From: Lachancea thermotolerans CBS 6340
Taxonomy: Eukaryota > Ascomycota > Saccharomycetes > Saccharomycetales > Saccharomycetaceae
Direction: 5' to 3'
Assembly (NCBI RefSeq): GCF_000142805.1
Contig: NC_013078.1
Coordinates: 248,001-312,000 of the forward strand
DNA length: 64,000 bases
The notes under the pieces were generated by a model. That model had not been told where the DNA came from and searched no databases. It was given only the letters and a program-made list of their open reading frames with translations. Below are positions 31,356-40,351 of this stretch, piece by piece. A program made the translations under genes and the position numbers. Every line of letters starts with the position of its first letter. Position 1 is the stretch's first letter.

Positions 31356-31877
31356 ATGTTCTGCAGAGAAATCAGAAAGGTAGTCCCTAGCGACCTTAAC
31401 TTGGGAGCCGACAATACTTTAGAAGCCGTTGCCGTTCATTTTACGAATAAGGTAGTTTTAAAGTTGCGTTTCAATGGGGAATTGGACACTTGCTATGAGA
31501 TACTCTCCAAGGGGTTGCCAGCTGAAGGACTGGGGAGCACTCCGCTTGGTAAGGTGGTTCTAAATAGTGGAATTGGCCCAGAAGATGAAGACTTTGAGGA
31601 TCTGTCACCGATTGAAGATGGCCTTTCAAACTTTCATGTCACTACAAGGCTTGGAAACTCTAATGATATGAAACTACCTATTGTGTGCACCCAAATAGCT
31701 GAAATGTACCAAAAGGCGGTGCTCCCATCAAATATTGATGGGCTTCGCGACATAGCACCTTCGCGTGACTTTGTTGTTTCGCTTAGTGCCAAAATGTGGA
31801 AAAGAGATACATCTGAGACTGATTTCGCACTGCTGGTGTTTATCTTGCAAACAATTAAGGAAATGTACAACTCTTAG
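31356..31877 (+). CDS. IRC25: Proteasome assembly chaperone Irc25/Poc3
   Basis: With Poc4 (Dmp1) it forms the heterodimeric chaperone that guides assembly of the 20S proteasome alpha ring. It has 173 residues (S. cerevisiae 179). There is no catalytic motif; the sequence shows alternating strands then helices, as in the PAC3-like fold, with a central polar stretch. It was identified mainly by length, by overall match (EVAVHFTNKVVLKLRFNGEL-like start, IAEMYQKAVLPSN, ALLVFILQTIKEMY end) and by position between YEH and SDO1 (YLR020-021-022 order). Its stop converges on SDO1 with 78 bp between. Confidence 0.9.
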   Translation: MFCREIRKVVPSDLNLGADNTLEAVAVHFTNKVVLKLRFNGELDTCYEILSKGLPAEGLGSTPLGKVVLNSGIGPEDEDFEDLSPIEDGLSNFHVTTRLGNSNDMKLPIVCTQIAEMYQKAVLPSNIDGLRDIAPSRDFVVSLSAKMWKRDTSETDFALLVFILQTIKEMYNS

Positions 31878-31955
31878 CAGGTACTGTTATTTCTCGGTAG
31901 CAGCCGCTTGTCGCAGCAAGTTTCTTTCCACGTACACACAAGAAACACTATCAAA

Positions 31956-32684
31956 TTACTTATTGTCAACTACGGCCATGTCCAGAACTTGAAGAGTGCC
32001 CCTGTTATTACAAGCCTCTACAATTGTACGATATGACACGGGATCTATTAGACCAGCACAGCACCATGAGGATTCAGCCTCTGTCAGCTCTGGAGATTTG
32101 ATGAGAGGCAGTAGCTTCTCAATTAGGTCATCGTTGCCCGGCTTCTGTAGGTCGACCTTGATTCTCATCCTTGCGCGGACGATTGGGATTATTTGTTTGG
32201 CAACTAGAACCTTAATGGCCTCCAGGGCCTGCAATTTCGCTGGTTTGTTGAGCACAACGTTGAACTTTAACTCAACCAACGCCTTGTGAATCATAGTTGG
32301 AGGGTAGCGCTTTTTTGATTTAGGGTTAATGCACTTAGCGCTGACAATTGTAAGCATTTCATTGTTAATCTTATTCAGCATCAGCTGCCGCTCTTTCTCC
32401 GATAACTGTATTTCACCCCTTGTGAGGATTTCTTTAATTATGGTGTCTAAGTCTTTTGCCTCAAACGACTTTGTTAGGTCCTCTTTCGAGGCAACCTGGC
32501 CCTTGGAAACGTTGATGAAGACTTGATGAATCTGCAAAACTTCATCAACGTCCTTCTCAACGCCTTTCCGGAAGTCCTGTACTTTGTTCTGGTAGCAGGC
32601 GATCTCAAACTTCTTCTTGCCTTTTTTAAGTTTTACGATAGACACATTTGTCAGTTTGATTTGTCCAGAAGGTTGGTTTATCAT
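31956..32684 (-). CDS. SDO1: SBDS-family ribosome maturation factor Sdo1
   Basis: With the GTPase Efl1 it releases Tif6 (eIF6) from late pre-60S subunits so they can join 40S; the human counterpart is mutated in Shwachman-Diamond syndrome. It has 242 residues (S. cerevisiae 250). Three SBDS domains: N-terminal FYSH domain about 1-95 (IVKLKKGKKKFEIACYQNKV), central helical domain about 100-170 (RGEIQLSEKERQ, KRYPPTMIHKAL), and ferredoxin-like C-terminal domain about 175-242. The upstream PAC element fits its role. Confident. Confidence 0.97.
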   Translation of the reverse strand: MINQPSGQIKLTNVSIVKLKKGKKKFEIACYQNKVQDFRKGVEKDVDEVLQIHQVFINVSKGQVASKEDLTKSFEAKDLDTIIKEILTRGEIQLSEKERQLMLNKINNEMLTIVSAKCINPKSKKRYPPTMIHKALVELKFNVVLNKPAKLQALEAIKVLVAKQIIPIVRARMRIKVDLQKPGNDDLIEKLLPLIKSPELTEAESSWCCAGLIDPVSYRTIVEACNNRGTLQVLDMAVVDNK

Positions 32685-33147
32685 TTCTGTATGCTGGGAT
32701 CGTGGGCCTTGTGATATCGATGAGATGAACTTTAGCTCTTATTTTTTTTTCATTTTGGCCCTAACGTGATATAGAGTTTAGTAAATGTCAGCGCAACAAT
32801 ATTCTGTGGCAAACTCAAAAAAAGTTTGTGTCAAGTCTGAAAGCCTGGGTTATTTCTGATCAGTTCGTATGTGCTGGCAGGATCAAATCCGTGATTTTCC
32901 TCATTCAAGCTCAAGTTAAAGGCTTAGCAAAACTGCATACGTTCATGACAGATGAAAGTGCTCCATCAGGCGACGCCAACATGTGTCGCAACGCTCGTCA
33001 TCTGAAAGCCCGACGTTTGGTTGAGGTAGTCACATAGTTTTCCTTGATTTTAAAAAAAACCTAAAACGCGACTGTTTAACTCTGATAATACAGTCGCCAC
33101 CAGTGTGGCCGACTATCACTATATACATTACAGTCCCTTTAGCCTGA
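32685..33147. other. SDO1 promoter and IZH3 3' region (463 bp)
   Basis: Contains the SDO1 PAC element and a long T tract near 32742-32750. A 69-codon frame at 32828-33037 begins at GTG and resembles nothing; not called. Confidence 0.6.
32718..32730. promoter_or_regulatory. PAC element of SDO1
   Basis: CGATGAGATGAAC matches the extended PAC consensus GCGATGAGATGAG in 11 of 13 positions and holds the GATGAG core. It lies 34 bp from the SDO1 ATG and is followed by a poly-T/poly-A tract. Confidence 0.75.
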
Positions 33148-34788
33148 TCATCCACGTAGCCATCTTTTCTCGAACATCTCCAGCATTGCAGTGTAATGGC
33201 CGATTACACCAAGCAACACAAACAGATGCCAAAGTGTGTGCGAACAGCAAAAGTAGTCGACCCACCATAAAGATTTGAATGACCTTTTATGGTCCGCATT
33301 TTTACACTTGTGGTGACTAGCAGGCTGTGACCTAAAGTGGATATGTCTGTGTTTGGTAATAATTTCCAAGTCAGTAGTTAACTGTTCTTCAGTCGGGATG
33401 TTTGCGTCCACCTGGACATCGGACCGCCAGCGCTCAGGGATGAAAGTTCCATAAAATACAACTCCAATGATGTACCAAGCCAAGGACTTCATAAACACAG
33501 GCTTGATTAAGTCAGAAGAGTCGACTGCAGTGTTAAAAAGACGGGAATGAAGGTAGGAAAAAAACCCGAAGCTCGCTAAAAGCAAATAGAAAGCTATCCT
33601 AAGCGGCCTTGACTCTGGTCTGTCGAACTTGGGGGACCAGTTCATGAAAACGCCAACCGCACCCAGTGCGGCAGAGGCACCTGTGAAAAAGAGTAACGAC
33701 CAAGTGAATGTCGCATCAGAGGAACCCGAGAGGGTAACAAACTCAGTTGTGAGTATAGAGGCAGTGACCAGGACCGTTATGCCCGTGTAATCGACGCACG
33801 CGCAGTTAGACCTTTGCTTCAAGTGGCAGATACCGTTGAAGGTGTGCCATACGACCGAGAACAAAAAGCACTCGAGACCGGCTGTCAAGAACACAAACGC
33901 CATGAACTTGGCGGCTGTTGGTACCAGCTCAGACTGGTACACAGTTGTCTGCGAGAAGCCCTTGAATATGAGGAATGCAAAGTACAAGGCGCCGCACAGG
34001 TGAGTCCATATGTTGACTGTTTCATTGTGCCAGCCGTACCAGTTGAAAATGGAGAGCAACGACTTGGAGTACGAATTGTAAAAGCGGTAGCCGTGTATGA
34101 TGAACCTGTTTTCCCGCCAGGGGAACGGCAGTTCGTAGTAGTGGAGGTGGCGCTGCTGGCCGAGCTGGAGAGCTACCTCGTAGTTGTGGAATTTGATGGA
34201 TGCGGCCACGGCCTCCGCGTCGTTCTGAATGGACTGGAAGCTTTTCTCTATGGCCTTCGCGTCGCAAATGCGAAGTCCAGCGACGGGTGACACGGGGGAC
34301 GTCCCACAGCTGTCGGCGGAGCTGAGCGACCGCGCCGGCGACGCTGATGGCAGCGACAGCGAGATGTTTTCCGCCGACGAGAAGGAAGAGGACGACACCA
34401 GCGTCGCAGCTGACGAAACGTAGGAGACGCCGGACGCCATGGCAGCGGCTGCGGTCGCCGTCTTGGCATGCCAGCGTGCAGTCTGCGCGTCCTTCATCCG
34501 GTACGAGTTGAGCATCGACTGTGGGCGTGAGTCGACCATTGTGATTGCGTCGAAGTCTGCTGCGAACAGCTCAGTGGGTGGCTCAGCGGCAGCGGCGCGA
34601 GCGTCGTCGCCAGCGTCTTCATCTGCCTCGGAAGCGGCGCCCCAGGTGATCTTGCGCAGCGCATACGCGGGGACGCCCGCGACCTGCGACTTGCTCCATC
34701 GCACGATCTGCTTGCCGCGCGTGCGCAGCTTGTGCAGCCGTGGCCGGTACGCGCCGTCGTTCGGCAACAGCGACTCTAGTCTGTCCAT
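33148..34788 (-). CDS. IZH3: PAQR-family membrane protein Izh3
   Basis: Member of the progestin/adipoQ receptor (PAQR, hemolysin III-like) family; yeast Izh proteins influence zinc and sterol metabolism. It has 546 residues (S. cerevisiae 543). A long Ser/Ala-rich N-terminus (1-225) precedes seven membrane helices. Family signature residues are present: WYGWHNETVNIWTHLCGAL, SVVWHTFNGICHL (first metal-site His) and SHTLWHLFVLLGVIGHY (C-terminal His pair), so the metal site looks complete. The frame extends to a GTG; ATG 34788 (MDRLESLLPNDG) is the first ATG. YLR023C position next to SDO1 supports IZH3 over the other Izh genes. Confidence 0.93.
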   Translation of the reverse strand: MDRLESLLPNDGAYRPRLHKLRTRGKQIVRWSKSQVAGVPAYALRKITWGAASEADEDAGDDARAAAAEPPTELFAADFDAITMVDSRPQSMLNSYRMKDAQTARWHAKTATAAAAMASGVSYVSSAATLVSSSSFSSAENISLSLPSASPARSLSSADSCGTSPVSPVAGLRICDAKAIEKSFQSIQNDAEAVAASIKFHNYEVALQLGQQRHLHYYELPFPWRENRFIIHGYRFYNSYSKSLLSIFNWYGWHNETVNIWTHLCGALYFAFLIFKGFSQTTVYQSELVPTAAKFMAFVFLTAGLECFLFSVVWHTFNGICHLKQRSNCACVDYTGITVLVTASILTTEFVTLSGSSDATFTWSLLFFTGASAALGAVGVFMNWSPKFDRPESRPLRIAFYLLLASFGFFSYLHSRLFNTAVDSSDLIKPVFMKSLAWYIIGVVFYGTFIPERWRSDVQVDANIPTEEQLTTDLEIITKHRHIHFRSQPASHHKCKNADHKRSFKSLWWVDYFCCSHTLWHLFVLLGVIGHYTAMLEMFEKRWLRG

Positions 34789-35465
34789 GGAGGGCGTGAG
34801 CACCAGTGTGTGCGTGTGGGCTGACGCTGGGTATATGTTTTGGCAAGCGCGATCCTGGCAGTTGCCGCTCGTATGCTTCGCAGTTATGGAGGTCCCGCGG
34901 TTCTGGTTATCCAGTCTGAAAGCCTTGGTTGCAGATCTGTGTCCAAGTCTGCAATTCTCTATCTGAAACGCACGAACGTAACTTTCAGTTTCGATCTCGT
35001 GCTCGAGTGCTCTCTTTACGACCTTTTTCTTCGTCTAACGTTCTTTGCGTCTGTTTCGCGAGCTTCCGTCTGCCTTGCGTTTATCTAGCCTCGCTCGCAA
35101 TGCTTAGCTCTAAACTTTCCTTGGTCGATTTCCGCGCTATTATACGTTCTTTTCAACGCCCGCTCCGACCTTCTCTGTTCTATCCGAAATGTAAACGGCA
35201 CGTCCGAGCTTCCAATTTTGTATCTTTGTGACGTGAAATCCAGCTCACGATCCACTGTTTTCACAATCGAAATCCTCGTAATGTGAAATCTTCTCGAAAC
35301 CTTTCCAAATCTCCAGAATCTACCTATCACTTCCCCAATTTATTTCAACCTTCTCTCTACTGCATTTTCGGCGGGTGCGGCGCCTACCGTGAAAAAAATT
35401 TAAAGTGCTTTTCGAGCCCGACCAAGGAGGATCGGGAAAAAGGAAGAAAAAGGCTAGATAAAGAA

Positions 35466-35877
35466 ACGGCGCGTGTTCGAGCCCCGCACGCCGCGCCAGG
35501 GCTGACGCCTATTTGTTGTTGGCAAGGAAGCTCGGGCGCGCGCGGGATAGCGAAACGATAGCTACGATCATGAGCGAACTTCGACAGCGCGCGGCCGGCG
35601 CCGCGGTCGCGGTCTGGCGTTTCGTTGGGGCACCTCCTTGGGGAAGTCGTCTGCGGCTGCCGCGACGGGAGTCTCCCAACACACAAAGGAAACGATGCGT
35701 AGAAGTTAAAAGGAAAGAGGGCCGAGGGCCGGAAGCGTGGAAGTCACGTGACCAAACACCGCACTTTGTGACAACACGTGATAGTACTAGCACGTGATTC
35801 CGTCTATAGCCGTTTATAGTGCTCGTATGTAGCGCTCTTATAACGGCGATCGCGGCGCACGGCGCGTGTTTGAGCCC
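35466..35877 (+). repeat. Dispersed 19-bp direct repeat (two copies)
   Basis: ACGGCGCGTGTTYGAGCCC occurs at 35466-35484 (Y=C) and 35859-35877 (Y=T), one mismatch, 393 bp apart. Another TTCGAGCCC is at 35411-35419. The GTTCGAGCC part resembles a Pol III B box, but no tRNA fold surrounds it. Confidence 0.5.
35745..35796. promoter_or_regulatory. Cluster of three CACGTG boxes upstream of PUF3
   Basis: CACGTG at 35745-35750, 35775-35780 and 35791-35796. Flanks differ (TCACGTGA, ACACGTGA, GCACGTGA) but all keep GTGA on the right, fitting a Cbf1/Tye7-type factor. It lies about 370-420 bp before the PUF3 ATG. Confidence 0.65.
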
Positions 35878-36166
35878 GTGGACGTTCCAAAACTATAGAG
35901 TTCCCAGGTACCTCGACGGATTATCAAACCATCCTCTGCAAACCCCGATAGATATCCTAGGATCGCAAAACCGGTGGTACAGGCTGTACAGGCGCTGTTA
36001 TTCGATCCCTAAGGCGTCCACTAGAGCGCGCTACTGCTGTCTCCCTTTCCGCCGCATCTGAGCCCACATTCTACCGCGCCCTTGCCCCGCCGCAGCTCGA
36101 TCCAGCGCAGCAGGCCTGACCGTGTTTCAAGCCACGAACGCACCATCTACCACACGTAGCGACCGC

Positions 36167-38437
36167 ATGTCTACGACTGAGAATCAGCGCGACCCGTGGG
36201 TGACCCATGACGCCGCGGGCAGCGCCGGCGGCGCGCACGCGGCCAACATGGACTCTGAGCTCGCGTCCATCGTCTCCTCGCTCTCGGCGCTCTCCAGCGT
36301 CTCCGCGCACCAACAGCATGGCCAGATCGGCAGCTTCCGGCGCGGCTCCTTCCACAGCAACCAGGGAAGCGACGTTGAATCTGAGATGCTTTTTCACACG
36401 CAGACCTCGCCTCCCATCAAGCGCACAACGCTTTCTGTCGGCGGTATGCCACTCGGCGGGCCCTCTGGCGTCAACAACCGCCTGTCGAAGATGAAGAACT
36501 ATTCCGGAAGCCTCGCGGGCGGAAGTGTCTTGCAGCAGCAGCCGATACAGGGCGGCTTCTTCGAACGGTTCGGCCGCTCGCTTGCCGAGGGCACGCGGGA
36601 GGTCGAACTCAACCTGGGCAGCACGTCCGGCAGAGCTTCACGCCGAGAGAGTATGAACGCCATGGACTCGCTTTCGCGCGCCACCACGAACTCAACCTTC
36701 CAGGGCGTTGCTATGGAAGGGAGGAGAACGTCGGTGGCTTCCGATGCCATGGAATCTCTCAGCGAAAACCTGAACATGCAGCCCGAAGAGCCTGGCAATT
36801 TGAACCATCGCAACATCTGGAAGGTCGCCGAGGCCCCGGTCTTCAGACCCCAAGCTTCCGAAAACTCTGGCATGGAGCCTGCGTTCCCACAGCCGCCCGC
36901 CGAGGCTCTAAACCAACCTTATGGATTCTCGTACCCCAACTACTGGAAAATGGGCGCACCTATGATTCCACTCGCAGTGCCCCCCTCGGAGCAGCTCAAG
37001 GCGGGCAAAGACTTTCCCGAGCCTTCTGCTGCGGGCGGCAATGTCCCGGTCGATCCCTCGTCGCAACCCTTTCCTCCATTCATGTTCCCCAACAACCCTT
37101 ACCTGTTTTTTCCTCCAGGCGCCACTCCGCCACCGCCACCACATCCCTTTCAGCCTGCTGCGAGCAACCCTAAAGACTTGCCAAAAGGTCCAAATGCCAA
37201 GACTCATGGAAACCCTTACTTGTACAACTCGCGAAACCACAAACCTGCCCGTGGGAGTCCCAGCGCACCGTTCCCTCCACAGCCTAATCCGGCGGCGGCG
37301 GCAAACTCCAGCACGCCTCGTGGAAAGGGCAAATACAACGTTGTGAGGTCACCCCTTCTAGAAGAATTCCGCAACAATTCGTCTGGAAAAGAGTACAGGC
37401 TTCCAGATATCTATGGTTCGGCATTGGAATTTTGTAAAGACCAGCATGGCTCAAGGTTTATTCAGCAAGAGCTAGTGAAGGCCACCGATACGGAAAAAGA
37501 AGTGATTTTCAATGAAATCCGAGACGAAGCCATAAACCTGGCAGATGATGTCTTCGGAAACTATGTTATTCAGAAATATTTTGAGCACGGTTTGAAGTCC
37601 CAAAAGGATGTTCTTTTTGAAAAATTCACTGGCAAGATGGAGAAATTGTCCCTTCAGATGTATGCATGCCGTGTGATACAAAGAGCTCTCGAATGCATCG
37701 ACCTTGACCAAAAAGTCATTCTTGTGAATGAGCTTTCCGGATGTGTGTTGAAAATGATAAAAGATCAGAACGGGAACCACGTTATCCAAAAGGCGATCGA
37801 ACGCATTCCAATTGAGAAGCTGCCTTTCATATTAGGGAGCCTAGAGGGTCAGATTTATCATTTATCTACACATTCCTATGGGTGCAGGGTGGTCCAGAGG
37901 CTTTTGGAATATGGCACGCTTGAAGATCAAGAAAAAATACTAGCTGATCTTGACCAATTCATACCGTTCTTGATCCAGGACCAGTACGGTAACTACGTGA
38001 TCCAGCACATTTTGAAGCAGGGGCCCGAGACTGATGATACACATATTGGGAGAACTAAACAGAACATTGTTGACATCGTTTGCAAAAATGTTGTGGAGTA
38101 CTCGAAGCACAAATTCGCTTCTAACGTTGTTGAAAAAACCATGGTCTTTGGCTCACCTGCGCAAAAGAAGCAGTTTATGGAAAAGGTGCTGCCGGAAAGT
38201 GCAGAGCATGCCACTCGCTTGGAAGACAATGCTCCCCTGATCTTAATGATGCGCGACCAGTACGCCAACTACGTAGTTCAAAAACTGGTAGGGGTTGCCG
38301 AGGGAGATGACAAAAAAGTCACAGTCATTGCTATCCGTTCGTACCTCGAGAAGCTGAACAAGATCAATGCTCTTGGAAACCGTCATTTGGCTTCTGTCGA
38401 GAAATTAGCTGCAATTGTGGAAAATGTTCAAGTCTAA
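36167..38437 (+). CDS. PUF3: Pumilio RNA-binding protein Puf3
   Basis: Binds UGUANAUA in 3' UTRs of nuclear-encoded mitochondrial mRNAs and controls their decay, location and translation. It has 756 residues (S. cerevisiae 879). The N-terminus keeps the family block MDSELASIVSSLSALS and is otherwise low-complexity with Pro-rich parts (300-345). The Pumilio domain starts near 395 (RSPLLEEFRNNSSGKE). Eight repeats are readable by their recognition triplets: SRxxQ, NYxxQ, CRxxQ, NHxxQ, CRxxQ, NYxxQ, SNxxE, NYxxQ, which predict UGUAUAUA. ATG 36167 is used; 36248, at MDSELAS, is an alternative closer to the known start. The YLL013C position, between YEH and EMC6 orthologs, supports PUF3 over PUF4. 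Confidence 0.96.
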   Translation: MSTTENQRDPWVTHDAAGSAGGAHAANMDSELASIVSSLSALSSVSAHQQHGQIGSFRRGSFHSNQGSDVESEMLFHTQTSPPIKRTTLSVGGMPLGGPSGVNNRLSKMKNYSGSLAGGSVLQQQPIQGGFFERFGRSLAEGTREVELNLGSTSGRASRRESMNAMDSLSRATTNSTFQGVAMEGRRTSVASDAMESLSENLNMQPEEPGNLNHRNIWKVAEAPVFRPQASENSGMEPAFPQPPAEALNQPYGFSYPNYWKMGAPMIPLAVPPSEQLKAGKDFPEPSAAGGNVPVDPSSQPFPPFMFPNNPYLFFPPGATPPPPPHPFQPAASNPKDLPKGPNAKTHGNPYLYNSRNHKPARGSPSAPFPPQPNPAAAANSSTPRGKGKYNVVRSPLLEEFRNNSSGKEYRLPDIYGSALEFCKDQHGSRFIQQELVKATDTEKEVIFNEIRDEAINLADDVFGNYVIQKYFEHGLKSQKDVLFEKFTGKMEKLSLQMYACRVIQRALECIDLDQKVILVNELSGCVLKMIKDQNGNHVIQKAIERIPIEKLPFILGSLEGQIYHLSTHSYGCRVVQRLLEYGTLEDQEKILADLDQFIPFLIQDQYGNYVIQHILKQGPETDDTHIGRTKQNIVDIVCKNVVEYSKHKFASNVVEKTMVFGSPAQKKQFMEKVLPESAEHATRLEDNAPLILMMRDQYANYVVQKLVGVAEGDDKKVTVIAIRSYLEKLNKINALGNRHLASVEKLAAIVENVQV

Positions 38438-38474
38438 ACCTCTCAACATTGCTTTCGCTTCCACGAAATCTGTT

Positions 38475-38482
38475 TGTATATA
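38475..38482 (+). promoter_or_regulatory. Puf3-type site in PUF3's own 3' UTR
   Basis: TGTATATA begins 37 nt after the PUF3 stop and equals the sequence predicted from the repeat code of the protein. It also resembles the yeast TATATA efficiency element for 3' end formation, so it may serve only that purpose. Confidence 0.5.
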
Positions 38483-38577
38483 TCATTTTACTTGTTTATA
38501 ACTAGATAGCATCAAAGATATTCATTTTACTCTATCGAAAGAAGGCCATCGTTTACCCAGGCGCTGAAGCTCCTGCC

Positions 38578-38901
38578 TTAATCTACCAGAGCGTACACAA
38601 AGGTCCATGCCATCACGAAGCCCATTAGCTCCCTAAAGAATGAGTCAAAAAATATCTCCTGAATGGGGCTCTGGAAGAACCTCTTGGGACTCAAACCGCA
38701 AAACCATGCTATGAACAACAGAGCAACAACAGCATACCCCGAGACGAATGCCGCAAAGCCTCGAGATCCTTCAAGTTGTAAGATGCCCGCTCCACAACCA
38801 ATTCCTAACGAAGTTGCATCCTGAATGTACAGAAGAACTTTTTTATTGTAAGCTATGCTTTCTTGAGCCTTGATGTTCCGGAAAAGCTCCTGGCTGCTCA
38901 T
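38578..38901 (-). CDS. EMC6: ER membrane protein complex subunit 6
   Basis: Small core subunit of the EMC insertase, which places tail-anchored and multipass proteins into the ER membrane. It has 107 residues (S. cerevisiae 108). Three hydrophobic helices: about 23-44, 48-68 and 87-105. Family residues are clear: the N-terminal YNKKVLLYIQDATSLGIGCGAGILQLEG and the C-terminal FFDSFFRELMGFVMAWTF. It converges on PUF3 (140 bp between stops) and is divergent from HGH1 across 198 bp. Same PUF3-EMC6 order as S. cerevisiae YLL013C-YLL014W. Confidence 0.96.
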   Translation of the reverse strand: MSSQELFRNIKAQESIAYNKKVLLYIQDATSLGIGCGAGILQLEGSRGFAAFVSGYAVVALLFIAWFCGLSPKRFFQSPIQEIFFDSFFRELMGFVMAWTFVYALVD

Positions 38902-38999
38902 TAATAAAATACCAAAGCGGTTTAGTTCGTCGCGGGCGCTTGATGTCTCGATACCTAGAACTTGGATTATTTGAACAAAGAAAGATCACATGAACAACA

Positions 39000-39050
39000 G
39001 ATGAGGGCGCGTGAAATCTGAAAAATTTTTGGAATAAGCCCAAGCTCATC
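39000..39050. promoter_or_regulatory. PAC-RRPE-PAC module in the EMC6-HGH1 promoter
   Basis: GATGAG at 39000-39005, a perfect RRPE TGAAAAATTTTT at 39019-39030, and an inverted PAC core CTCATC at 39045-39050. HGH1 starts 50 bp later, EMC6 98 bp earlier on the other strand. HGH1, a translation-related chaperone gene, is the likelier target. Confidence 0.75.
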
Positions 39051-39099
39051 TGGGCTACCTGGAGGCGCTAACGTCAGTGTTTTGAGAACTCATTGAAAA

Positions 39100-40245
39100 A
39101 TGCCGTCACAACTTGAAGAGCTTGTTTCATTCTTACACTCGCCTCAACCCGCAGTGAGACAAATTGCGCTGGATAATCTGGTTGGCTTCAGCACTGGTTC
39201 TAATGCCACTGTCTTCCGGTATGACAACTACAGAGCTATTTCTGATTTGAAGGGGCTCGCACGCGAAAACTCAAAGCTTCTAGTGCAACAATCTGTAACT
39301 ATTTTGGCAAATTTATGCGATGACTTGACTATGAGGAAAATGATAGCGAGCGATGAGGGCTTTCTCAAATATTTAACGTGCAAAATATGCGACTTGAGGA
39401 ACACCAGCGCTGATATTATGTGCATTCTGCTTACAAACCTTGCCAAGGAAGATTGCATCACCAAAGTGTTTTCTTTCACCACAATGGATTCGAAAGACGT
39501 AACCTTGGACAAAAATGTATTCAAGAGTGAGCGTATAGTGGATTGTTTGATGGACTGCTTCGTTAAAGGATCTGACAGGACTCTCAATAAGTTTGCAAAC
39601 TTCGACTACCTTGCCTACTTTTTTGCGGACATCTCAAGATTTAGATTGGGAAGGGAGTACTTCATCCAAAAACAAAAGTACGACGGCGTCATTCCAATCT
39701 CAAAATTATTAGTCTTTACCGAAAAGTATGACTCAAAGACTAGAAGAGAGGGCGTTGCCTCTACGATTAAGAATTCTCTATTTGATTCTGAAAAGCACGA
39801 GGAACTTCTGTCCAATGAAGAAATAAATTTGTTGCCGTACATTCTCCTGCCTATCGCTAGCGCTAAAGACTCTGAGATAGATGACGAAGACATGTTCAAT
39901 CTGCCAGAGGAACTCCAACTCCTGCCGGAAGACAAACAAAGAGACCCAATCCCAGAGATCATATGTGTCCATTTGGAGAGCATACTGCTTTTATGCACAA
40001 CTAAAAAAGGCAGAGAGTACTTGAGGAGCAAATCAGTATATCCACTGGTCAGAGAGCTTGAAAAGAATGTTGAAAACAATGATATCAGTGAACTTTGCGA
40101 CCGCATTGTTAACATGCTGATGAGAGGGGAAATCGGGACAGATCAAATCGAAGAGATGCCTACCAGAAATGCCGAAGACGAGAAATCGCGTCTTTCAGAC
40201 GACGAGGACAGTGAGGACGACAATGCCATTGTTGAGGTTGCATAA
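39100..40245 (+). CDS. HGH1: eEF2 folding chaperone Hgh1
   Basis: Armadillo-repeat chaperone that helps fold translation elongation factor 2 with Hsp90/TRiC. It has 381 residues (S. cerevisiae 394). It shows alternating helices throughout, starting [29 protein letters not shown], and the family blocks [21 protein letters not shown] and [24 protein letters not shown] (here [13 protein letters not shown]). The C-terminus is acidic. Adjacent to TFG1 as in S. cerevisiae (YGR187C-YGR186W). Convergent with TFG1, 106 bp apart. Confidence 0.95.
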   Translation: MPSQLEELVSFLHSPQPAVRQIALDNLVGFSTGSNATVFRYDNYRAISDLKGLARENSKLLVQQSVTILANLCDDLTMRKMIASDEGFLKYLTCKICDLRNTSADIMCILLTNLAKEDCITKVFSFTTMDSKDVTLDKNVFKSERIVDCLMDCFVKGSDRTLNKFANFDYLAYFFADISRFRLGREYFIQKQKYDGVIPISKLLVFTEKYDSKTRREGVASTIKNSLFDSEKHEELLSNEEINLLPYILLPIASAKDSEIDDEDMFNLPEELQLLPEDKQRDPIPEIICVHLESILLLCTTKKGREYLRSKSVYPLVRELEKNVENNDISELCDRIVNMLMRGEIGTDQIEEMPTRNAEDEKSRLSDDEDSEDDNAIVEVA

Positions 40246-40351
40246 AGGAGGAATACAACATCTCTCTAGTTTTGTATAATAACGAGTAGTTTGACATATT
40301 ATAACAAGGCATTATCTATTTTTATTTTAATTTGTAGAAAACTATCTTGCT

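Larger units (their letters stand above)
34789..36166. other. Divergent IZH3-PUF3 regulatory region (1378 bp)
   Basis: Unusually long and GC-rich promoter region. It holds three CACGTG sites (35745-35796) and a 19-bp near-repeat (35466-35484 and 35859-35877). Several frames of 80-100 codons occur but show no family resemblance and reflect GC-rich composition. Confidence 0.6.

Noticed and set aside
33814-34290. 158-codon plus-strand frame antisense to IZH3
   Set aside because: Mirror of the PAQR coding sequence in a GC-rich stretch; starts at a non-ATG codon.
35466-35500. Possible tRNA from the B-box-like GTTCGAGCC
   Set aside because: T stem has a mismatch and no matching acceptor or A box is found 60-75 bp upstream.
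35513-35797. 94-codon frame upstream of PUF3
   Set aside because: Composition-driven (Arg/Pro/Ala-rich) and overlaps the CACGTG cluster; more likely promoter DNA.
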